From: Sambucus nigra
Taxonomy: Eukaryota; Streptophyta; Magnoliopsida; Dipsacales; Adoxaceae
Direction: 5' to 3'
Assembly (NCBI GenBank): GCA_949130495.1
Contig: OX422214.1
Coordinates: 5,874,046 to 5,938,045, forward strand
DNA length: 64,000 nt
Under the pieces are notes generated by a model that had not been told where the DNA came from, made no database searches, and saw nothing but the letters and a program-made list of their open reading frames with translations. This document shows positions 55,335 through 64,000 of the stretch, in pieces. How positions within the stretch are numbered: position 1 is the first letter of the stretch; every line of letters starts with the position of its first letter. A program made the position numbers and the translations under genes.

Positions 55335-58306
55335 TGTGACACCCCGCCTAATTAAATACTGGGCGATCACTCCTTTATTAAATTAAAATCAAGGTGAACA
55401 GTTGGTTCATTCTTAGCATCACTGTCGTAAAAATAACTTTTCCAAATTTGACACCTTATTTAATTAAGCTAAGTGTCAAAACCAATTTTAAACATTTCTT
55501 TCCAAATTTTAATTTGATAATAAAGATTTAATTATCTACAACAATTTAATATTTAAAGAATCACACCACAATAATCCTGGAATATATAATCCAATTAATC
55601 TAAACATTTAACATTCAAAATCCCAACATTTAAAACATAAAGTAAAACATTCATGCTGAATAAATCCCAAAGTAATAGTACTAGAAATAACTGAAATACA
55701 AATGTCCCAATAAAACAGATAAATAGTGGAAAGGGCGACACATGCCCAATAAGGAAAATTATAGAAGTGGAATCAAGTAAATGAAATCGTCTAAGCAAAT
55801 GGCCTGCAACTCCCACCTAAGCTGCAGCACGTTCCTTCCAAGGGATCCTAGGCAAGACGCCCCTGTGGTTGGGCACCTGTAATATATACATATATATATA
55901 CAAGAGAGAAAGAGAAATAGGAACGGGTCAGAGCCCGATAGTGTATGATCTAAAAATTCGTTTAGCAAGTATTTAAATTGATACAGGCCAATGCAACAAC
56001 ATATTAGTGCGACACTCTCTTGAGAAATTCTAACCTCTCTTCTAATGTGCACTCTTATCGCACTAACCTTCCGAATGGTTTATCTCTTCCTATATCCCAC
56101 TATCTTTCCCCAAGGATTTAACTTATCTTAGGTTATTCGCAGGATTTAAAATTGAACGATACAATTGTTTGAAAAGAATATTTCAATTAGTATCCAAAAT
56201 TCTCATTTTAACTTTATTAATTTATAAAGTTTTCGAGTGTCATATTATACTGTCTCAAAACAAGTATTTACAATAGGAGTCATCAATCATGTCCTACTTA
56301 CCATATCACAGTAGGCAGTTCCAGATTTCAGAAATTCATATATATATATTAACTACTCGTAAAATATATATATCATAACAGCACCCCACATAAAAACTAT
56401 GGTGCGTCATACTCTACTATCCAAACCCCGTATCACTCGTATTAAGGGGAGATACAAATTCAGAATCACTCTCGAATTGTATTAACACATACACAACAAT
56501 ATTGAGGCGAAGCATAGATTCCAAGTCTCTAAGAGGATGGCACATACCCGCGTCTTTTAGGACCGTATGAACTATAAAATTGATAGCCTGTACCAAGTAT
56601 ATCTATCTCCTAGGGTACGAGTCAATATCCCCCATAAGGCAACACAAGATAAGACCGTCCCAGCGCGGCAACCTCAGGGATAACAAGTAGCGTGGGCATG
56701 ATTTTCACAAGTATATAATATATGCATACACAATTATATAAATATACCACTTTTATTATATCAATTTAGGTTTATACCATAACCCACATTCACAACATTT
56801 ATCCTTATTTTCCCATTATTATATATCAAATATAATGGTTCGTTTCTAACTTTAACTCGAAGGGTTTTTCCAACTTACTACGTGATTGGACATAAATATT
56901 GTATATTTATTCCCCTAATTTCAGTGCATTTGTGAACCCGAGTGATGTAACCCATATGGATTTAATGCACATTTATGCTACTAATATTCGTTGGCAAGTA
57001 TTTGATGTTTCGTGCTTCTCTTATTGGTTTTACAGGTTAATTATGCAAGCAGCGCAAAAGAGAAAGCGAGTCAATGAAAGAAAAGCTAAGAAGGAAAGTT
57101 CAAGGACATTTTGGTAATTCTACAGCCAGATCTCGAAGAAGAAGTCAACTGGAAAGTTGAAGAGCTCAGAACAACGAGAACACTCGAAGAAACGGCACGC
57201 AAATCCGAGCTACGGTTGATGAGTTATGACCTGTTGAAGTTGAAGAAAAATCTAAGTGTTGAATGGAAGAGAAGCACCCCAGACCAGCAAACCTTCGCGA
57301 ACCCAAGGGCGAACCGGTTTGGGGGGCGAACCGGTTCGAGGAACATGCGAACCGGTCCGGGGGTCCTGAAGCGCGATTTTTCTCCTTTATTCTGTTTTGG
57401 CTCTAAGGTTTCCTTCTTATACAACATCAAAATTTCGTGGTTCCTTCTTATACAACATCAAAATTTCATGGTTTAATCCTCTACATCACAAAAGGTTTCC
57501 AGAATATCATTTAAGTCATCACTACATGCAATTTCCTATCTCAAATTGGGTTTTTCTTCCATACAATTCATCCTAATCATTCCTAAACTAATATGAAAGA
57601 TGCATCAACGAAATAAGCAAGATAAACACTTGCCTGGGATTTTCAGAAGTCTGGTTTGGTGCCGAAATTGGTGTGGTTGCGTTCCCCGTCTAGCGATCTA
57701 CGCTTTGGCGGTGGCGGCGGTGCAAACGGGTGAGTTTTGAGCCTTGGAATGTCTTGAGAGCTCTCTCCTCTCCTCTCCAATGGCCGTTCTTGTGTTTTGA
57801 GTTTCCTAACCCTAGATGATAACCCAGATATCTGATATAACCCCTTTAATTTTCGTGGGTTTAATTACCCAAAAATACAAAATGACTAAAAGGCCCTCCC
57901 GGGGTACTAATTTGGCCTAAAAATGCCCCGAGACCCAAATCAAACCCCCGGGTATACTTTTCTGACTATCTCAACCCTTCCGGACATGTTGACGCACTCA
58001 AAACGACCATACGAACAACTTATGAAATATTCATTTTTATTTATCAATAATTAGTCCCGACGCGACATGGGCGCGTCCCGACTCAAATTTCCAAAATTGT
58101 TATTTTATTCACTCGTGACCTTCAATATAACCAATAATATATATTACTTTGCGTATTAGTAATATTCATTAATTTCCCATAATTACTAACTCTCGTCACG
58201 TTAATAATTATAACATAATTAATTTTCGGATTTTATTAAATAAATAGTTCACATTAATATTAATAAATCCCCAAATTAATATAGCATAAAAATACGGGGT
58301 ATTACA
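55335..58306 (-). repeat. E3 3' LTR (2972 bp)
   Basis: Read on the minus strand it starts TGTAATACCCCG at 58306 and ends GGTGTCACA at 55335. It has GGAAGGGTTGAGATAGTC (57981-57964), a GA-rich tract near 57775, CAGGCAAGTG (57636-57627), palindromic GCGAACCGGTTCG units at 57362-57296, CGGGCTCTGACCCG (55937-55924) and ACAG before GTGCCC (55877). A block at 57090-57350 is related to the LARD B LTR in opposite orientation. Confidence 0.92.
57296..57362. promoter_or_regulatory. Palindrome cluster (GAACCGGTTC units) in E3 3' LTR
   Basis: Units CGCGAACCCAAGG, GCGAACCGGTTTGG, GCGAACCGGTTCGAG and GCGAACCGGTCCGG. Confidence 0.65.
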
Positions 58307-58319
58307 TACTTCCCCCCTA
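58307..58319 (-). promoter_or_regulatory. E3 polypurine tract
   Basis: TAGGGGGGAAGTA on the minus strand immediately before the 3' LTR. Confidence 0.85.
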
Positions 58320-59896
58320 ATATCGGAATTTCATCCCGAAATTCAGAAAATAAGGCATACCTGGTAAGAACAAATCTGGATATCTCTCGCGCATATCGGC
58401 CTCACGCTCCCAAGTGGATTCCTCCACGTTATGATGCTCCCACTGGACACGTACAAGTGGAACTATCTTCGACCTCGATCTCCTCTCACTATAGTCTAGG
58501 ATATCCATCGGTCTCTCCTCGTAAGAGCTGTCAGGCTGTAAGTCTATCTCATCTATCGCGATGTGAGTATGGGCCATATCATCCCGAAGATACCGTCTCA
58601 ACGACGAGATGTGGAATACATCGTGAATGCGATGTAAATGCTCTGGTAGTCCCAATCTGTATGCTACCGGCCCAATCCTCTCGATAATGGAAAATGGTCT
58701 GACGTACCTCGGAGCCAATTTCCCTTTCTTCCCGAACCTCATCACTCCTTTCATAGGAGATACACGCAGTAACACTTGGCCCCCCACATTAAACTCCCGG
58801 AAGAACCGTTTCGCATCGGTGTAGCTCTTCTGCCTGTCTTGGGCTACTCGAATGCGAATCCTAATCATCTCAATCCTCGCGGAGGTTTCCTGAATTACCT
58901 CTGGTCCTAGCAACTTGTTATCCCCCACCTCGAGCCAATAAGTTGGAGAACGACAAGGTCGGCCATACACAGCCTCAAATGGAGCCTTACCAATCGTAAA
59001 CTGATAAGAGTTATTATAAGCAAACTCTACCAGTGGAAGATGTGGTTCCCAACCTCCTCCAAAATCAAGAACACACATGCGTAGCATATCCTTTAATATC
59101 TGATTAGTATGCTCTGTCTGTCCATCTGTCTGTGGGTGATAAGCTGAACTCAGCCTCAACTCAGTACCCATAGCCTCCTAAAAGCTTTCCCAGAAACGTG
59201 ATACGAAAATCTTATCTCTATCTGACACAATATTCAGGGGCACCCCATGTAATCTGACAATCTCAGAAATGAACAACTGAGCATACTGACTCGTGGTATA
59301 ATCTGTCGGCACCGGTAGAAAATGGGCCACCTTGGTCAAACGGTCTACAATCACCCAGATAGAGTCGTGGCCCCGATGTGATGAAGGCAACCCTGTAATA
59401 AAATCCATGGAAATACTCTCCCACTTCCACGCGGGTACTTCCAATGGCTGAAGCAATCCTGACGGTTTCTGATGGTCCACCTTCACCAGCTGACAGGTAA
59501 AACACTTGGACACGAACTCAGCAATGTCCTTCTTCATCCCACTCCACCAGTATTGTCTCCTTATATCCTGGTACATCTTATCTCCTCCAGGATGTACCAC
59601 AAATCGGGACTCGTGAGATTGGGTCATCACTGCATGACACAATTCTGCTCCTTTTGGAACCATTAATCTCCCATTAAACCTCAAACCCCCATCCGAACTA
59701 ACAGAATAGGACTCAGCACCCTCGGCTAAAAGTGATACAATCTGCTCCTGGCAAAACGGGTCTGTAGTCTGTGCCTGTATCACCCTCATGACAATCTTGG
59801 GTGTGACTGTCATAACAGATATGAAGGAAATGGCTACTGCATTTTGGTGACCCAACTCCTTCCATTTCGCTTTCCAGACATCCGCTACCTCATTTA
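58320..59896 (-). pseudogene. E3 integrase with chromodomain
   Basis: HHCC intact ([12 protein letters not shown]). D, D and E present ([19 protein letters not shown]). One TAG at 59180-59178, where E2 has a CAG codon. The C-terminus has VPLVRVQWEHH, EESTWE and MRERYPDLF, a Tekay-type chromodomain. Apart from that stop the frame is open for more than 600 codons with RNase H, the best preserved pol in the window. Confidence 0.94.
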
Positions 59897-61160
59897 CCGG
59901 TCTACGACTTAACGCATCAGCAACTACGTTGGCCTTCCCCGGATGATACTGTAAGTCAAACTGATAGTCCTTCACAAACTCTAACCATCTGCGCTGACGC
60001 ATATTCAGCTCTCGCTGAGTGAACAGGTACTGCAGTGATTTGTGGTCTGTGAACAAGCGAAATTTCTCCCCCAATAAATAGTGTCTCCATATCCTCAATG
60101 AAAAGACGACCGCTGCTAACTCCAGGTCGTGGGTGGGGTAATTATTCTCATGCGGCTTAAGCTTGCGGGAGGCCAAAGCTATGGCCTTCTCCTCCGGCTG
60201 AAGTACTCCCCCAAGTCCCCGTAAAGATGCATCGGTTTAAACAAGGTACTCCACACCCGGCTTTGGTAAAGCAAGGACTGGTGCTGAAGTAAGCTTGTCT
60301 TTCAGCTCGTCAAAAGACAATTGACAAGCATCATCCCAAACATATGGTACCCCTTTGCGAGTCAGGTTCGTCAATGGACCCACTATTTTGGAGAATCCCC
60401 GAATGAATCTCCTGTAGTATCCGGCTAACCCCAAGAAACTACACACTTCCATCGGTGTCGTGGGATGTCCCCATTCCCTCACCACTGACACTTTACTCGG
60501 GTCAACTGTTATCCCCCATTCAGAAATAACATGCCCTAAGAACTGTACCTCTCGCAACCAGAATCCACACTTCTCATACTTAGCATAAAACTGATGCTCT
60601 CGTAATGTCTGAAGAACCTACCTCAAGTGCTCGGCATGCTCCTCCTCGGAGTGTGAATATATTAAAATGTCATCTATGAAGACGATGACAAACTGTTCCA
60701 AGAACTCAATGAATACTCGGTTCATTAAGTCCATGAATACGGCTGGAGCATTTTTGAGACCAAATGGCATCACTCTGAACTCGTAAGACCCATATCTCGT
60801 CAAGAAGGCAGTCTTTCAAATGTCCTGCTCTCTAATACGTAGCTGATGGTACCCCGACCTCAGGTCTATCTTCGAAAAGAAAGTTGCTCCCCTCAGCTGG
60901 TCGAACAGATCATCGATTCGAGGCAACGGATACTTATTCCGTATCTTGACCTTGTTCAACTCCCGGTAGTCTGCACATAACCTCTGTGAACCATCTCTCT
61001 TCTTTACAAATAAGACTGGAGCGCCCCAAGGTGAGGTACTCCTGCGAATGAAGCCCTAACCTAACAGCTGCTCTATCTGATCTCATAACTCTCGCATATC
61101 TGCCGGAGCCATACGGTAAGGAGCACGTGCTATAGGTCTCGTATCTGGTAATAAATCTAT
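59897..61160 (-). pseudogene. pol: E3 reverse transcriptase and RNase H
   Basis: [18 protein letters not shown] and catalytic FIDD at about 60690. Connection region at 60557-60237; RNase H with [18 protein letters not shown] and NVVADALS. Stops: TGA at 61085, TAG at 61058, TAG at 60620 and TAA at 60239 (inside the Y-T-D-A-S motif). Confidence 0.92.
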
Positions 61161-61785
61161 GACAAAGTCTATCTCTGGACTGGGGGGTAGGCCTGGTATC
61201 TCCTGGAATACATCGGAATACTCATGAACGACTGGGATCGAGTCTAAAGGAATCACAACCTCCTTAGAGGCATCCTCCTCTATATAATACAAATGAGCGG
61301 TCGAACCTCCCTCTGGGTGAGGCATCGCCACTACAAACATCTCTTGCCCCAGAATGGCAAAAATAATGCTCCCACCGAAGCAATCAATCATGGATCTATA
61401 AGCTGCGAGCCAATCCATACCGATAATAACATCATGCTCGTGCATATCTAAGACTAACATGTCTGCAGGTAATACCAAACTACCAATCTCTACCCCCACA
61501 CCCCGGCATATAAAGAAAAATAAATGAACCATTTCCCAGTGGTGAGTCTACACACGTCACAGTGCTCTCTGCTGTGTCTAATAACCCTAAGGGATTTGCA
61601 AAATGCGTAGCTATAAAATAATGCGTCTCCCCAGTATCAAATAAAACCCGACCCATAGTACCATGGATAGGAAACATACCCTCAATCGCGGGTGGTGCCT
61701 GTGGAGCTGCTGCCTGGTGGCCGTTATAGACGCGTTCGTACTGTAACTGCCCCTGCTGCACTGGAGCTGCTGGAATGGCTGGCAC
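61161..61785 (-). pseudogene. E3 aspartic protease
   Basis: LFDTGETHYF carries the catalytic DTG, but the following Ala is replaced by Glu, which may impair folding. A one-base gain in a T run near 61530 shifts the frame between the two halves. IIGMDWL is present. Confidence 0.88.
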
Positions 61786-62991
61786 CTGGGCTGGAGCTAG
61801 GAGGGCAGCCGAAAAAAGTGGTCTCTGTGGCTCATTTCGGGCACCCTGCTGCTGTGGGGCCCTATCTCCCTCTGGACAATCCTGGCGCCTATGACCGTGT
61901 CTACCACACCCAAAACATCAACCTTTGAAGTTGCCTCCCCTCTGACCCTGTTGACCGCGGCCCTGTTGGCCGTTACCTCCCCGCCACTGGACCTGTTGGC
62001 CCTGAGGAACACGCTGTTAGCCCTACTGCTGACCCTGCTGTCGGTGTTGGCCTTGCTGGCCCTGATGATTAGGTTGGCCCTGCTGACCCTGCCTATAACC
62101 CCCAAATCCCTGCCTGGAATCACCTGAACGGAATCGCTTAGCGGGATCCCCCTGATGGAAACTCTGCTCGTGCTGACGAGTCTGTCCATGAGATCGTGCC
62201 CCACTAGCACTATTACCCCCGGTCCTGCCCTGCTGGCTGGACTCTCCTGCTCTCTTACTTCCTTGCAGATGGAAGCGGTGATCCTGGCAATTTAGTAATG
62301 CAGCATTGAGTACATCAGTGAAAGTACTCAGAGATAGATTCCCTATAATATGCTGACGGATCCTCCAAGCTAACCCGTCCACAGACAACATAATTTTCTT
62401 ACTCTTAGTAGGTGCCTCATCTGGCACTATGGTGAGAAGTCTCATGAACTCCTCCTCATACTCAGCGACGGTAGAGTTCTCCTGTTTCAAATTCAGTAAT
62501 TTCTGCCTCATCTCAGTCTGCACGGCGGGTGAAAAATACTTGCGGTCAAACCGCTCCCAGAACGACTGAATAGGGATCGTGTCCCTCTCCTCCAAGGTGG
62601 TAGTGGACTCCCACCACTGCAAAGCGGCCCCCACCAGCTTAAAGGAAGCCAATAACTGCCTTTGCACGTTGGTGCACTCATACATACGAAGATGCCGCTG
62701 GATGTCTTTCTTCCATTGGTTGACTGTGACAATATCTGAGCTACCATAGAACTCAGGGGGATGCGCCTTTTGAAAAGCATCCCTAACCCTCTCCCATGCA
62801 GATGGAAACTGTGCTGGTACTAGTGCCACTGCCTGAATCTGAGGTGGAGCCTGCTGAAGCACTGCTAGGGCGGCATTCACCGCCTGAGCAACAATGGCGG
62901 CTACTTCATTAGCATTCATAGTGCCTTGTGCAAGAGCTGCTGGCTGCTCGGCCTGGGCACGCCTATCCTTCGGTGCACGTCTCTAAGGCAT
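61786..62991 (-). pseudogene. gag: E3 Gag (capsid and one zinc knuckle)
   Basis: ATG at 62991 after TTTCAG; codon 3 is TAG. The capsid region has WERVRDAFQKAHPPEF, LQWWEST and FWERFDRKYF. The Gln-rich linker has TAG at 62025 and TAA at 62019. The knuckle CFGCGRHGHRRQDC is perfect but is preceded by TGA at 61920. The frame is unshifted from start to knuckle. It resembles E2 closely and E1 only at the N-terminus and last knuckle. Confidence 0.92.
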
Positions 62992-63155
62992 CTGAAACGT
63001 GAAGAAGTTTATTAGTCTACAGTCATTATCCAATCTCAAATCGCTGAAGACGTTAACGTAAAAGTAGGAATACAACAATCCTAAAAATAGGGCTCTATAG
63101 CAAAACGTTAAGCTGAAAGCGAAAATAAGCCGTACAGATCCTATGTACACTAGAA

Positions 63156-63173
63156 CCTGATGCTCTGATACCA
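63156..63173 (-). promoter_or_regulatory. E3 primer binding site (initiator tRNA-Met)
   Basis: TGGTATCAGAGCATCAGG on the minus strand, two bases from the LTR end; identical to the E1 PBS. Confidence 0.9.
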
Positions 63174-63175
63174 CC

Positions 63176-64000
63176 TATGACACCCCGCCTAATTAAATAC
63201 CGGGCGATCACTCCTTTATTAAATTAAAATCAAGGTGAACAGTTGGTTCATTCTTAGCATCACTGTCGTAAAAATAACTTTTCCAAATTTAACACCCTAT
63301 TTAATTAAGCTAAGTGTCAAAACCAATTTTAAACATTTCTTTCCAAATTTTATTTTGATAATAAAGATTTAATTATCTACAACAATTTAATATTTAAAGA
63401 ATCCCACCACAATAATCCTGAAATATATAATCCAATTAATCTAAACATTCAACATTCAAAATCCCAACATTTAAAACTTAAAGTAAAACATTCATGCTGA
63501 ATAAATCCCAAAGTAACAATACTATAAATAACTGAAATACAAATGTACCAATACAACAGATAAATAGTGGAAAGGGTGACATATTCCCAATAAGGAAAAT
63601 GATTGAAGTGGAATCAAGTAAATGAAATCGTCTAAGCAAGTGGCCTGCAACTCCAACCTAAGCTGCAGCACGTTCCTTCCAAGGGATCCTAGGCAAGACG
63701 CCCCTGTGGCTGGGCACCTGTAATATATACATATATATATACAAGAGTGAAAGATAAATAGGAACGGGTCAGAGCCCGATAGTCTATGATTTAAAAATTC
63801 GTTTAGCAAGTATTTAAATTGATACAGGCCAATGCAACAACATATTAGTGCGACACTCTCTTGAGAAATTATCACCTCTCTTCTAATGTGCACTCCTATC
63901 GCACTAGCCTTACCAATGGTTTATCTCTTCATATATCACACTATCTTTCCCCAAGGATTTAACTTATCTTAGGTTATTCGCAGGATTTAAAATTGAACGA
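63176..64000 (-). repeat. E3 5' LTR (first 825 bp from its 3' end)
   Basis: Aligns with 55335-56160. The terminus reads GGTGTCATA, with the final CA changed to TA. CGGGCTCTGACCCG at 63778-63765. It continues beyond the window. Confidence 0.92.

Larger units (their letters stand above)
50038..64000 (+). mobile_element. Gag-only copia derivative LARD B, interrupted by E3
   Basis: 5' LTR 50038-51050, PBS, decayed Gag, 1.6 kb non-coding, PPT, 3' LTR from 54639 cut at 55334 by E3. The remainder of the 3' LTR must lie beyond the window. The LTRs look about 88% identical by eye, so it is older than E2. No pol anywhere in the 3.6-kb interior. Confidence 0.85.
55335..64000 (-). mobile_element. Tekay-type chromovirus E3, right end beyond the window
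   Basis: Minus strand: 5' LTR at the right (63176 onward, open), PBS, Gag, PR, RT, RNase H, INT with chromodomain, PPT, 3' LTR 55335-58306. Pol is very similar to E1. There is only one frameshift (near 61530) and about ten stops, of which most fit C-to-T changes at CAG, CAA or CGA. The shared LTR part looks about 95% identical. The target duplication cannot be checked. Confidence 0.95.

Overview
The window looks like repeat-dense (probably pericentromeric) nuclear DNA of a flowering plant. I see no intact host gene, tRNA, rRNA or CRISPR array. Nearly every base I can classify belongs to LTR retrotransposons or DNA transposons nested in each other. Plant origin follows from Tekay/Del-type chromoviruses primed by initiator tRNA-Met, SIRE-type Ty1/copia pol, a Reina-like chromovirus, Ac-like hAT and PIF/Harbinger-like elements. 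All identities below were judged by eye, not computed.

Layout. 1-10339: Tekay element E1 (+), whose 5' LTR runs off the left edge and carries a 965-bp solo LTR (target duplication GAAAT) and a 3.1-kb mini-LTR element (CTTAG); its 3' end has an internal deletion. 10340-15610: antisense remnant of a Reina-like chromovirus holding a 1.15-kb hAT element with a perfect 8-bp duplication. 15611-20413: antisense Tekay LTR piece and antisense copia-type LTR and leader debris. 20414-31201: complete Tekay element E2 (+) with 2.96-kb LTRs. 31202-46954: antisense SIRE-type copia pol split by a 2.7-kb Tekay solo LTR (32697-45608, duplication ATTAT); this holds a gag-only copia derivative (LARD A, 33983-44203), which in turn holds a 4.1-kb Tekay solo LTR (34567-38695) and a 1.56-kb PIF/Harbinger-like element (41473-43035, TTA duplication). 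46955-50037: antisense LTR-type sequence with a ~170-bp array and a dimeric ~40-bp minisatellite. 50038-64000: second gag-only element (LARD B) inserted in the minisatellite, with Tekay element E3 (-) in its 3' LTR.

How parts work together. E1, E2 and E3 each encode one collinear Gag-PR-RT-RNaseH-INT-chromodomain frame, now broken by stops (many explicable as CAG/CAA/CGA to TAG/TAA/TGA) and a few indels. LARD A and B encode only a decayed Gag and would need pol in trans, plausibly from a SIRE-type relative such as the one at 32044-46954.

Most interesting: (1) clusters of short perfect palindromes in almost every LTR, with a different palindrome per subfamily, some shared between gypsy and copia LTRs and some lying just upstream of a TATA box; (2) a conserved candidate GC-AG intron of ~1.76 kb inside Tekay LTRs; (3) E1's Gag, which lacks the capsid region and has four CCHC knuckles; (4) a mini-element with only 243 bp between its LTRs.
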